64,000 nt of DNA. It comes from Psoroptes ovis (Eukaryota > Arthropoda > Arachnida > Sarcoptiformes > Psoroptidae). The stretch lies in contig PQWQ01000002.1 of assembly GCA_002943765.1 (NCBI GenBank), positions 1,674,001-1,738,000 on the forward strand, written 5' to 3'. The notes beneath the pieces are model-generated. The model was not told the origin of the DNA and ran no database searches. It saw nothing but the letters and a program-made list of their open reading frames with translations. Positions within the stretch are counted from its first letter, which is position 1. Every line of letters begins with the position of its first letter. Positions 1-12,300 of this stretch are shown here, in pieces. A program made the translations under genes and the position numbers.

Positions 1-1
1 T

Positions 2-217
2 GATTATCAATCAAAACGTCTGAATGTAACATACCAGAAATTTTATTTAAATTCAAAAACTGGAGATATTACTGAAGTTATAAAAAATTATGTACATACA
101 GTTAATGGTACAGCTTGTGCGATACCAAGAATTATAATTGCTATTGTTGAACAAAATCAAACGCAAAACATTGATCACTTGATCATTCCAGAGTGTTTAA
201 GAGCTTTTATCAAATAA
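2..217 (+). CDS. 3'-terminal coding exon of an unrecognised gene (partial)
   Basis: An open frame enters from the left edge and ends at TAA (215-217), giving 71 residues. The translation is of ordinary complexity (it contains TGDITEVIKNYVHTV and CAIPRIIIAIVEQ), unlike the Phe/Ile/Asn-rich junk frames elsewhere, so I take it as real coding sequence. I do not recognise the family. There is no obvious transmembrane helix, and the Ile/Val-rich segment looks like a buried beta strand. AATAAA motifs at 213-218 and 217-222 overlap or abut the stop codon and could be the poly(A) signal, implying an extremely short 3' UTR. The gene converges on the acylphosphatase gene, with stop codons 19 bp apart. 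The start and upstream exons lie outside the window. Confidence 0.7.
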   Translation, partial: DYQSKRLNVTYQKFYLNSKTGDITEVIKNYVHTVNGTACAIPRIIIAIVEQNQTQNIDHLIIPECLRAFIK

Positions 218-236
218 ATAAATCGAAGAAAAAAAT

Positions 237-706
237 TCATCTCAAAATCTCAAATGAATGATATTCAGGTTCTGAAATCAATTTCTCCTGACTGAATTCA
301 CAACGATCAATACGACTATGCGGACTGCCTTTGTTCATCAACCATTGCTTCCTAATTATTAAAAAAAAATTATTATGTAAATAAAAATAACATTTGAAAA
401 ATACATACATGGTTTCAACATTGTTAGCTGCACCTTGTATCAAACCGGTGACAGTACCATCATATTCATTGCGTACCCATCCTTTTAAATCCAGAGATTT
501 AGCTTGTGCTTGTGTAAACTAAACACACAAAATAAATAACCATTATTAAACACTAAAAAAATCTTAATCTTAATGATTTACTTTGCGGAAAAATACACCT
601 GTAGAAAAAATAGATAAAGAGATTAAAAATTTCACAAAAATCAAATCAAACGAATCAAACCTTGAACTTTTCCATAAACTTTAAAATTTACTGATACGAA
701 TGACAT
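237..706 (-). CDS. Acylphosphatase (complete, four exons)
   Basis: This is a small cytosolic enzyme that hydrolyses carboxyl-phosphate bonds of acyl-phosphates. I assembled four exons on the - strand: 706-661, 598-582 (17 nt), 518-409 and 351-237. The introns are 62, 63 and 57 nt, all GT..AG, with phases that join to one 95-residue protein; the family is usually about 98 residues. Family hallmarks are present: the GKVQGVFFRKFTQ loop with catalytic Arg20, and GWVRN with catalytic Asn38, equivalent to Arg23 and Asn41 of the human enzymes. The C terminus contains GSPHSRID and ends YHSFEILR. The start ATG (706-704, MSFVSVNF) is chosen from family length. The frame stays open upstream to 859 and would add a hydrophobic 51-residue leader, which I regard as 5' UTR. 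A TATCGAT/ATCGAT pair at 877-892 could be a promoter element. An AATAAA on this strand at 48-43 would place the transcript end inside the facing gene. Confidence 0.93.
582..598 (-). other. 17-nt micro-exon of acylphosphatase
   Basis: The exon is GTGTATTTTTCCGCAAA, preceded by a polypyrimidine/TACAG acceptor and followed by a GTAAAT donor. Together with the last G of the previous exon it encodes G-V-F-F-R-K, the phosphate-binding loop including the catalytic Arg. Without it the protein lacks its active site and the frame shifts. This is seen directly from splice motifs, frame and family conservation. Confidence 0.88.
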
Positions 707-859
707 TATTGATTGATTATGATTAAAAATTGATAAATAAGAATAACATGAATAAATGCATAAAACAATGAATATGAAGAATAATTGACGATTATTAAGC
801 ATAATAAAATTAATTGAATTTAGTTCACCTCGAATAATTGCCAAGAATTCATAAATCAA

Positions 860-3800
860 GAATCGAATAGGCGAAATATCGATTAAATCGATTCAGTTTT
901 TGTTGCTGTTTTGATTATTCCCCTAGATGTCAGCATTGTTAAGTGAGGTTTTTTTTTTTGAGAAATTCGATTTTTCCGCCAAGAGGAATTCCAATTGTTC
1001 TTGAGAAACTGATTTTATTTCCAAGTAATAATAAGATGGTTCAAACCATTAACCATTTCAATGTTTATCCATTTAAATAAGTGTCATCATCGTTGACAAA
1101 TTCTTAAACAAAAAATTTAAAAATGTACAATTTTTTTTTTGAATTTTAAAACATTCAAGTTGATATTTTCACTTATTTTTTGTCTAAAACCCTATTTTGT
1201 TTATAATGAAATGAAAATGCAATTTATTAGCGACGATTTCTGAAAAAAAATATTTTGCTTAAAAAATTATCTATCGGACATTTTATTATAATGTGAAAGG
1301 ACAATTGCAACAATAAACAACATCGATCAAGAGAGAATAAACGGAAAAGCAATTTGGAAATGTAAGTTAGATTTTTATTTTGATTATTACATGAAATTCT
1401 TCGCATTTTTTCCATAAATAACAATGTATTTTTTATTATCATTTTTTATATATTATAACTATTTCATTCACATTCTATCATTTGATTTGACTAAATATTT
1501 CGAAAAAACAAACATTTTCGATTTGATATTTAATCGAATGATTAATATTATTATTACCGTTATTACCAAGTTTTTATTGTTGAATTTTTTTTCTTTAAAA
1601 CCATAAAATGGACGATAATATTCGAAATCGTTCACATTTATCCCCCATTTTAAATTATCAGTCACCACTGAAAATTTGAAACAACAATAATAGAAAAATT
1701 AGTTTCAAATTTGAAAAAATTTCCCCATAGAATTTATAAAAAAAAGTACATGTTTTTTCGAAATTTCCATTTGTTGTTTTTGGCAACATGAAATTTTATT
1801 TCGTTGTAATTCGCATTGAAAAAGAAATTTCCAAACCTTGTACATATTCACGACATATAAAGATTTTCTTGTAACAAAAAATTATTCATTGCATTTCATG
1901 CAACAGCAACAACTACAGTATCATATTACCAAACGAATAAACAATGGTCTTAAGTTTAATCATCAATTCAATGATGATAGAGAATTTAACAGGTAATTTA
2001 CCTAGCTGAAAATAAACTTGATAATTTGGTTGATTCCAATCGTCTGGACAATATTTGTTTGTTTACTTCCATAAATATTTCGTTCAAATTTTCGTTGAAA
2101 CCAAACTCTGGAGATTTATTCATCCCATTCAATTGTTATATGGATGATCCATTATATTTGAAAAAAATGTGTCACTGTCTCAAGCGGCTTGTCATTTATT
2201 CATTTATTTAATTTTTTCTTTTTTGGTTTGTTTTTCATGTTTTTCCATCGAAAAATTCAAAATTTCACTTAAATTTCACATTTTGAAAATGGATCATCCA
2301 TTTTATGTTATTTTGTTTTTGTTTTGTTTCGTTTTGTTGTTTCAATTTCGATTTCGAAAAAAATAAAGCAGCAACTATTTTTATTTGAATGACAATTCAT
2401 TCATGTTTATTGTTCATTGTCGCTGGATCACTCATTTCATGGTTGGTGAATGCCAACTGTCTTTTTTTGGATTTCATTTCCATCATCATTGTCGATGATC
2501 TTTTGGTAGCCCATTGTTTATTTTCATTTTGTAACAAATAAACAATCACAAACAACAATGAACAATAGAAATCCCGGTTTTCTCATTATTATCTGAATTT
2601 GTCATTGAAAAAATGAATTTTACTGAAAAAAATGATGATGAGTTGAGTGGATCAAACAAAAACCTTGATATGTGTTTGTGGAATACAATTTCCGAATTTT
2701 TTGATGAGTGGATTTATTCAAAAATTTTTTCATTTAACTGAAGTATCAAAATGAATTGAAACAACAACAACAAAAAAGTAATCATTTGAATTTCCATACA
2801 AATCATTGAAAATAGTTGGAAAATTTGAAAATTTTCATATTTATTATTACCATCACCCATCATTTGTTGCTTAATTGTATCAAATTATCACGATACCTTT
2901 GAATTTTTTGATGAAGTTCTTTTATCATAAATAACAACGATGACCCATTATGATATTATTATTTGTCGTATAAAATCATCTGAAATGAAATAAAATTATT
3001 GGCCATATGTTCCAATCTTAAGGTCATTCTATTTCATTATATTCTACTGATAAATAGTTTTGATTGACCTAAGATTTTTTCTTTTTGTCACTAAATACTC
3101 TATTAACTACTATATTTAGATCTTAACTATACAACACATTGTTCCATGTCTTTTCGCTTACGTTTCGATCAAGCACATTTCAAAATTGTTTGATTGATAT
3201 CGATGTTTTGGATCATTATTATTTCTATTATTTGTTTGCATAATGAAATACTAACAGCAGCTACAGCAATAATAGAAATCTGTGATCAGAAATTTTTTTC
3301 TGACCTTTCGTCTGAATTTTTGCTGATTATGTGTGTGCGAGATTATTGTTTTTTTTTCTGTGAAATCAATGATCAAATGAATGAATGAACATGGTGCAAC
3401 GTAACGCAACGAAACAAATAAACAAACAAGTAAATAAACAAATAAATGTTTTTTTGTAAACGACCCAGGGTTCCAGAAATCAGAAGAAAAATGTATGGAT
3501 CAATCAAATGTCCGAAAAATTTCGTTTTTTTCCTTATTTTTCATTTAGTTTTTTCTTCTAGTCAATTAGGTGATATGTTTTATTTTTTCTCTTATTTTGA
3601 TTGATCGAATTTGATTTTTTTTATTCCATATTTTGATGGACAATTAAACATAAATTGTCTTTGTTATAGTTTGATAATAATTAGACAAGTAAATAAGTAA
3701 AAAAATGATTTCATGTAAAATTTGTTTGTTTAGGTGTTTGCAATGAATATAGTAATCGATCCATCTAAAATGTCATTAGATGAACAAATGTTTTCTGAAA

Positions 3801-6800
3801 TTTCTAAATAAAATTATATTTCTGAAAAAAATTTGAATTATCAATGAAATCTAATTGATCATTTTTTTCATGAATTTTTGATTTTTCTTTCGCCAAATGA
3901 TGTGTAATAATGATGTGCATTGGGTGTGTGTTAGATTTTATCATTGAATATTTTTTTACTTTCTAAATCAAATTTTGTCAATTATCATTACGGTGAAATT
4001 ATGTGATTTAAGTTGAATTACACAAAAAATGAATTTATATTTGTTTTTGTCTGGTTACAGCACAGGCAGCATAGAAACAAAATGAATTTAATTTTTTTTA
4101 CAATACAATTTATTTGATTAATTTTTGTCTGTAAGAATACATAGATAAGAGATTTGAATAAATGTAAGAGAATAAAAATGCACGAAAGTCAGTAGCATCT
4201 GTTTTATATTCATATAAATATAACTTTGAATATACAAATGCTGATGATGAAAAAATTGAAATAAAATGAAAAACATGCAGAATTCAATTGTAATCAATTA
4301 TTGAATTGATATAATTTTTGTGAAAATATTTGCACCGAACGAATGATAAAACACGCAAAAATTTTTAAAAATTTCAAATAAAAATGGAAATAATAATATT
4401 TCCATGCTGATTTAATTTGTTTTTGTAAATTTTTGTATTTTCAATTCTATTTTCTTGTTTTACAAACATTATCTGCATTTGAATTTCGTTGAAAATTCAA
4501 AAAAATAAAATAAAATAAACATCACGCGAATTACTGTCTAATTCCAAAAAAATTTTAAATTTTCATCCAAAATGAAATGAAATAAATATTTTAAATGAAA
4601 AAAAATTCATTTTCATTATACATTACAGTATGTGTGCTTTGAACATGGAGAATGTGTGTTGGAACATTCATATGAGTTTAAAACACGAAGCAAACATTCA
4701 TTCATCTGCTCACCATTCACTTATTTCGATGAATATTTTCTAATATAAAATTTTCTTAGATTATTCTTTATTCATTTATTATTTTTCGTTGCTTTTTGTG
4801 TAATTCATGTGCAAAAAAAAAAAAACAAAAATTTCATTTTGTTTAATTATTTAAAATAATTAAAATGCTGTATGCCTGTTTTTTCATTTTATCTTTTGAG
4901 AGTATCCAAAATAAATTATTAAAAAAAATTGCCAAAGGTTGTTGTCGTAATTATTATTATTTATATTATTTTCATCCAAATTCTTTTTGAATTCATTACC
5001 CTTTCATTTTTTTTTTGTCGATAAATTTTTTTTTCAAAGGATTTATACCAATTTTCAAAATATTTTTTTTTCATTTCTTACTTGAATTTGACATTTTTTT
5101 TTACTTCTTACTTCTCTATGCTTATTATACGAAAAAGAATCGCATAAATCCTGTAGGATTTTGTTTGTGATTTGCTTTGATCCAGAAAAACGAAAAATTT
5201 ATGTAAAATTCGTTACCAAACTTAAAAATGAAAAAAAATGTTTATTTCTTTTTGTTGTTTTTGTTAATTTATGAAAAAAAAAAAATTTTAAAAAATAAAA
5301 TGAATCACTGCTGCTGCTGATTTACTTTATTTTTTATTCATTCATTTTTTTATTTTGTCGAGATTAAAATTATTCGACAAATTATTATTTATGTAAATTA
5401 TTTTTCTCAATGATGAATAAATGAGGATTAATATATTTATACTTATATTTTTTTTCTTTTCTCCTCCTGATCTCATAGTGAGTCAAACAAATTTTACCAT
5501 TATTTCATTGAAAAAAAATTAGCAAACAATTTTTTTTTTTTTTTTTTTTTTTGCAAAAATTTGACAGAATCTGATGAATTGAATAGTGATATTTGAAAAA
5601 TGGAAAAATGAAATTTTTCCCTATTCTTTTGAATCTTTTTTTTTTCGTTATTCAAAGTTTCGATTTAAACTAAATTTTAGAAATATTTGATTATTTTCAT
5701 TCGATTAACATTATTCAATGCTTCTTTGAGTTTTTTTCATCCAAATCAGATTATCTTTCAGCTTTTGTTTGTTTGTTGGGTCAAATAAATAAATGTTTTT
5801 ATTTAATTTTTGTCCTAAATGATCGATCTAGCGAAATAGATTTTTGGTGTATGTGTTTAGACTTGATTCACCTATTTTTCCATTCTTTTTTTTTTTGATA
5901 AAATATCAATTTTTCAGGATCATTGTGAATGAGATTTGTCAAAATGTTTTGATCGATGAAATTAGATTACGTGTTCATTGAATGCACATGAATTCAAAAT
6001 CAAAATGATAAGTGATGCATGTGTCAAATTTTATTTGCAAAGTCAATTCGGATGCTTTTCCTTGTATTATTTTCGATGCAAAAGTTTACATTTTACCAAT
6101 TCACCTACTGTTTATACATTTACGGCAGCATTCAAAGAAATGCCCAATGAACCTAGTTTTTTTAAAATTTTGTTTATTCAAAATTAAGAAACAACACTAA
6201 CCAAGAACTTGTAATATTTCATTTAGATTTGTGCATCTGCACCGATAAAAAAACAAAATGAGATTCAAAATCCGAGCATTTTGCACAATCCAATTTGTAA
6301 AATGAAATTCAAAAGTTTGAAAAAAAACAAAATACCGATTATGTGATTAGTGGTGGGCTAGGTTCCTTCAACCATTAATTTTATTCATTTATTATTATAA
6401 ATTTCTTTGATACCAGAAAAAAATATCAAAGGTAGTGCCAAACAAAAAAAAAATTAAAGATTGAAAATTACCACCATTTATGCTAGAAAAAATGGCGATA
6501 AACACTATGCATTCTATGGGACAAACAAATAAACAAACAAGTAAATCAATAAGAAGCAAGAAAATAATTTGAATAAACAAACAAAATTTTGAAAATAAAA
6601 GAAAAGTAAAGGCGATTATTCATTCGTTTATTTATTTTTCTTCAAAAAAACAAAATGATTTTGCATTTGTCTGGTGCAAATGTTTGAGAAACTTTAATGC
6701 GGTAATTTTTTTCCTCACTTTTTTTCATTTAATAAATGAATGACAAACAAAAAAAAATTGAAATCAAAATTCAATTTCACACTACTAAACAACAATAAAT

Positions 6801-8497
6801 GAATGAATTGAATTGAATAGTTTTTTTCTTTAGTCTTCCATTTCAAATTTTTTCGATTTTTTTTTCTTATTTTTTTTCTAAATTCAAAGAAATTATTTGT
6901 TTGTTGTGTTCCACATTTTACGCAACAACACGTAGCACAAAATATAATTGAATCAATTTGCTGTATTTTTTGTATTCAAATTTGTACTGAAATGAATTGT
7001 ATATCTGTGTGAACAACAACAAAAACAACAGCACCACCAACACCGCTACTGCGTCAACGATCAATGTTAAAGGTCGTGAAATATTTCTATTTTTGATGAA
7101 AAATTTTGTGGTCACATTTAGTTTGAATTGAAAATGAAATAAATTTATTTGAAAATGATAATAATGCAAATAAATCAGATTTTGAACAGGTTAGGCTTTG
7201 AATTATTTATTCACAGTTTTTTTTCTAAATCAATGAATTTTTGATCGATTATATTTGAATGAGAAATTCTCAAAAAAAAAATTCAAAAATAAATCCTAAA
7301 ATATATGAATTCTCATTGATTAATGGCATAAATCTCTTAACGATTTATTTATTTATTTATTCATTAATTTTATTTTTCTACCGAAATATTTATCTCTTCA
7401 TATAAATGATAAAATAATGAAAATCTATTCATTTTATTTATTTATCCTGTTCATTCATTTAATTTAAGCTAAATATTTACATTTCACGTTTTTTTCTTCA
7501 CATTCATTCATTTTATCCATTTTCAATTATTTTCAATATTTTAACATTGGAATCAAGTAAATGCTACTGTTTGCATGTGTGTGTTCGCATTGATCACATT
7601 GATGTTTACCTTTGTTTTGTTTGTTTGTTATAGCTATTTTTTTTCGTTTCTTTACTTTTGAAAAATACAGATTCAATTCAGTATTATTAGGCCTTGCCCA
7701 TAAATTTTATTTGATTTCATAGATAATAATTTTTTTTTCTCTATTTGTCGCCAAATAAATATTTAATCCTAATAAATATTCATTTTTCTCTGCTGTTTGT
7801 TTTTTATTTTATTCATATTTCACTGATCATCACTGCGAAAAAAATTGTTCCAAGTATCACTCTGTGTTATGTGAATACGAATAAAGATGATCCAAATACT
7901 AATTATTTGCTATTTTATATTTTTTTCTCGTTTGAAGTATGAAAATTTAAATCAAATCAAGTATAATAAATAGCGAAAATTTCACACATTATATTTTGAT
8001 TCATTCGAAAAATCTTTTTTATTAATGTTATGTCATCAGAAAAAATGCGAGAAAAATTTTATTTTTTTTCTCTTGTATGTATTTTTAGATATTTGAATGA
8101 AAATGATCATAATACAATATGAAATTGGTGGTCCACAATATGGTCACATAATAAATAAATAAAAAATCGAATGCAGAAAAAAAACGAAACGAAATAAATG
8201 CCATACTACAATTTCCATTGACATATGGTGAAAATTCTCATTTTTCTTTTCATTATTTTCACCACAATTTTTTTTTCGCTTTTCTTAAATAGATGTTTGT
8301 TTGTTTATTTGTCTCGGTTTGTGTTTTTTCTCCTAAATTTATTTCAATCAATTTTTAACATTTCATAAAAATATCAATCGATCGTATTCATATTTATCGC
8401 ATTCATATTATGATCGTTGATTAGCATTGATTTTTTTTATCATTGAATGATAACAAATTATTTGTATGAAATTATATGCATAACTAATTTGATTGTA
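860..8497. other. Gene-poor AT-rich spacer between acylphosphatase and ferritin
   Basis: About 7.6 kb of simple, AT-rich sequence with no supported coding region. Frames of 60 to 80 codons here are Phe/Ile/Asn-rich and look random. Items of note are a possible coding exon at 1898-1992 with a GTAATT donor, two similar ATGGAT-N-ATCCAT palindromes in opposite orientation near 2143 and 2286, a 23-nt poly(T) run at 5530-5552, and many TTTA, TTCA and CAAA micro-repeats. Confidence 0.6.
5530..5552. repeat. Poly(T) run, 23 nt
   Basis: An uninterrupted homopolymer seen directly. I see no identifiable retroposed body next to it. Confidence 0.9.
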
Positions 8498-8503
8498 TTT
8501 ATT
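8498..8503 (-). terminator. Candidate poly(A) signal of ferritin
   Basis: AATAAA on the - strand, about 85 nt past the ferritin stop codon. Such hexamers are common in sequence this AT-rich, so the assignment rests only on position. Confidence 0.45.
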
Positions 8504-8585
8504 CCAGTTTTATTCTAAAATTATGAATTTTTTATTTTTGATAATTTTTGACAAATTGAACCAGAAAAAATTTTCATCATATGAT

Positions 8586-9195
8586 TTATGATGATGATTG
8601 TAATGTATGACGATCGAATAGATATTCACCAAGACCAGTTGAACCACAACGTTCTAATTTGGTGATGTAATCGGCCAATTTTTTGATTGCTTCGACTTGT
8701 TCATGCAGATAGTTTGATTCGATGAAATCAGCAAAATGTGGATCGTTATGTTTTTCAGCTAATCGATGTAAATCCAATAGTGATTGATTGATTGATTTTT
8801 CCAATTCTAATGCAGCTTTCAATGCTTCTAAACCGGATGTCCAATCTTGTCTCACTGGTTTTGGAATATCCATCAATCGGATTCGACCGCCACGTTGATT
8901 TTGTAATTTCATGAATTTTTCAGCATGTTCACGTTCTTCTTCGGCTGATTCATGGAAAAATTTTTCAAATCCAGGCAAAGCAACATCTTCACGATTGAAA
9001 TGAAAAGCCATCTGTTGATATACGTATGCTGCATGTAATTCTGTATTGAATGAGATTCATTTAGTAAATTAAAATTTGATTACTTGATTTTCATTAAATT
9101 CATTTTAAGAATTAATTACCTAAGTTGATTTGTCGATTGATACCATCTTCACAATCTTTATGGAAATTCATTCGCACCATTGAAGTGTTTGCCAT
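8586..9195 (-). CDS. Ferritin, cytosolic heavy-chain type (complete, two exons)
   Basis: This subunit of the 24-mer iron-storage shell oxidises Fe(II) and stores it as ferric mineral. Exon 1 is 9195-9120 and exon 2 is 9040-8586, separated by a 79-nt GT..AG intron; the product is 176 residues. All ferroxidase-centre ligands of H-type subunits are in place: Glu26, Tyr33, Glu61 and His64 (in EEEREHAEK), Glu106 (in LELEKSIN) and Gln140 (in HEQVEAIKKL). These correspond to human H-chain E27, Y34, E62, H65, E107 and Q141. There is no signal peptide before MANTSMVRMNFH, so it should be cytosolic, unlike secreted arthropod ferritins. The start ATG gives the canonical N terminus. The 5' leader holds an iron-responsive element, so translation should be repressed by an iron-regulatory protein when iron is low. 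No other gene lies close by. Confidence 0.97.
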
Positions 9196-9280
9196 TTTGA
9201 AATGAATTGATTTTGATTAGTCTCAAATCGGAGAATTATTATTGAGAAAAAATTTATTTTTTAAAAATTTTTTGATTTAT

Positions 9281-9310
9281 TAAAGTGATCAATCACTGTT
9301 GATGCAACTT
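9281..9310 (-). promoter_or_regulatory. Iron-responsive element in the ferritin 5' leader
   Basis: Read on the - strand, a bulged C (9304) precedes a 5-bp upper stem ATCAA/TTGAT closing the hexaloop CAGTGA (9298-9293). The lower stem AAGTTG (9310-9305) with CACTTT (9287-9282) pairs with one mismatch and one G-U. This matches the consensus of unpaired C, five paired bases and a CAGUGN loop that binds iron-regulatory proteins. It starts about 85 nt before the ATG. If the TATA-like box at 9365-9358 is used, it lies close to the cap, the position where IREs repress best. Confidence 0.93.
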
Positions 9311-9357
9311 AATTGTAATAATTTTTATTTGATGTCAAAATGTTATAAAGTTTTCAT

Positions 9358-9365
9358 TATTTATA
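9358..9365 (-). promoter_or_regulatory. TATA-like box upstream of ferritin
   Basis: TATAAATA on the - strand, about 55 nt before the IRE. Transcription starting 25 to 30 nt downstream would give a leader of about 140 nt carrying the IRE. The motif is cheap in this base composition, so the call depends on position. Confidence 0.4.
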
Positions 9366-12300
9366 GAAAAAAAAATTTCCTTCAGAGTCTAAATAAGTGT
9401 AATTTTCTACGCTGATAAATTAATCAGTGGAAAAATTTGATTTTGATTGACAGATTATGAACTCGTAAACTCGTCAAATTCAATTAATTCATTTATTTAA
9501 AAAATAAATAAATTATTTTTTTAATTTTATTTTTATCAGTTGTAATATAAATTATTTTTATAAATCAATTCATTTTCACTTATTGAATGGAAATTTTATT
9601 AAATTTCATTTCGATTGCACCAATTTTTATTTTTTCACTGATTAAATTGTAATCACATGCTTCGATTTATAAATTGATAATTTTTTTTCTAGAAAAATAA
9701 TTTACTCTTATAAATTATAAATAATAATTATCGATTTATATATCATTGTAAACAAAAAATTTACTTATTTATGCCGATTTGTATTCATAGGAAAAAAAAT
9801 CGTATGATTCGATTTGTTATTTGTCTTATATTTTTCCAAAATTTTTCTAAAAAATATAATTTTTTTTATCATCGTTTTGGTTTTACCATCAATTTATTTT
9901 TCAATTGCAGACTGTGTAAAGTTTATCATGAAAATTATGGAAAATCGATCATCATATTCAATGCATGAATGAAATTCGTTTTTTTTCACCATTCGTTTCT
10001 TATTTCCATACATTTTCGTACAAATCTTTCGGTACAAAGTTTGTCTTGAAATGTCTTTGTATTTCATGTGATGCGCATATGAAAATTGAAAATGTAAATT
10101 ATGATAAACAAATGTCATTTAAAAACACTGCACATTATATGTTTGTTCAGTAGGTGTGTACAGAATTGTTATTTTCTTTGGTTATTTATTTTTCTTCAAA
10201 ATTGATAAACAAGATTCTCGAGTTGTTTATCAAATTGTACCATATCATGCAATGCATTCATTGGAAAAGAAAATAAACATCATTCAGTTAGATATATTGA
10301 TGTAAATTTATATATACCCAATATATAGTAGAATGAATTTATATTCTTTTGAAAAGGAGAGAGCATGTATTCTGATGCATTGGCATCTCCTCTTATTTAC
10401 TTGTTTATTTTCGTCGTTTTCCTATTTTGATCGTCCAGTTTTGTTCTTAGTTGCCTATCCCACTTTAGGCTTCCTATTTCACTTTGGGAACTTTGTTTGA
10501 AGATAGATTCATTGTAGAAAGCATAGATAAACAGAAAAACTAATTGAATAAATAACTTCGTTATTATCGTTTTGTAAAATTTTCGACCAATGGATGCTAT
10601 GGATTTGGCGATAGTTGTTTGTTTACTTGTTGTCTGGTCAATAAAAAAGAGGCATGATTTAAAGAATATCTGTGTGAGTGTGTGATGCTAAATTTGTCAT
10701 TCAATCGATTTGATTGCTTTTGATTCAAAAAGTCCCGAAAAAAAAATTTCGAATATTTGACCCACATTATCATTGAATTGATTGAATGTTTGACCTTTTA
10801 TTGGTCGCTAAAAATAGATCAAAAATCACTGTTATTGAATTTTTGAAGTGTTTCCGTTTTAAGAATATGGAAAAAAATGAAGCGACGGCCATGAAAATGA
10901 TTCCATTTTTTGATAATTCTTCAAAAGTATTTAGCATTATCCCTTGATTATGACGCTCTTGTCCACTATTATCATATTGACTACTGTAAATAAATAAATA
11001 AAAGTATTATATGATAGTTTTCACTGTTTTGATCATAAATAAGTATAATTTTTTCACTCAAAAAAAAATGTCACCAAAAATATCGAAAAAATAAATAAAT
11101 AAATAAATCGTAAATTAGACTTTGCGTATTTACTAGATTGCACTTAACAGTGACAATCTCTTATTTTTGAGTGTGAAATTTATGCACTCATACCCACACA
11201 CTCACGCACACACACATACCAACAAATTTTCGCTAAATTTTAAGTTTCATTGAAATTATTCGATTTTGATTATCTAAAATTATTATTATTATTTTTTCCT
11301 CTTATATTATATTGATAAATCTTGTTATTATTATTATTATCATTAATATTATCCCTATGTCATCATTGATTTTTTTGCGAAAAAAAATGAAATCAAATAA
11401 AATAGAATAATATGCAACATCTGCGTAATGAAATGAAATAAAATTAACGTAAGAATTGTGATAATTTTTCAAATATAATGAAAACAAAACAAACTATAGG
11501 GATGTTTACATTTTTCCCAATCATTTTATATAAAAATTTATGAAAATTTTGCACGCGTGATATCATCTATTTCAAATATATTTTTCATTGAAATATTAAC
11601 TATGATCCAAAATAGTTTTCAAAAAAAAACAAAATCGATACATAATTTTTTTCATTTATTATTAGTATTTCTATAATTTGCTGTTGAATTCATTTGTTTA
11701 TTTATTTATTTATTTTATTCAGTCCTTATTAAATTCAAATTTATGACACAATTTCATGAAAATATATCGGTCATATGTGCTTTGATGTTACGATCAATGA
11801 CGACGAATAGTAAACTGTGAGGCAGCAGCAGCATCAATGAAAAAAAATCATAATTGTTCATAGATAAATATTTGTGTGTATGTGTTTTTTAGCAATCAAA
11901 ATCCACACCTCATATGTATTTTTTCAAAAATTTATATTTTTTTGATCCAATTGTGAACATTACCGAAATGCTAGAAATGTACCAAAGACCCAAAAAGAGA
12001 GAGAGAACTCTGTGTGTTTCATTTTTTTCTTCATCATCTCAAATACGCTGAAAAAAATTTTTGAATGAAAATTTTTTGGTCCAATCTCCAAACCAAAATG
12101 AAAATGAAAATATCCATTGAAAAATTGTTTTTGTGTTGAATTTCATTTCGTTTTTCTCATTTACCAAAAATAATAATAATAATTGTCTAGTCGAAATATC
12201 GATTTATTTGTGTTTGGTTTGAATTTTTAATATTAAAAAAACTTGGAAATGATTACATTTTAAAGCTTTAAATGTTTTTTCTCTCTTTCTATTTACATAA

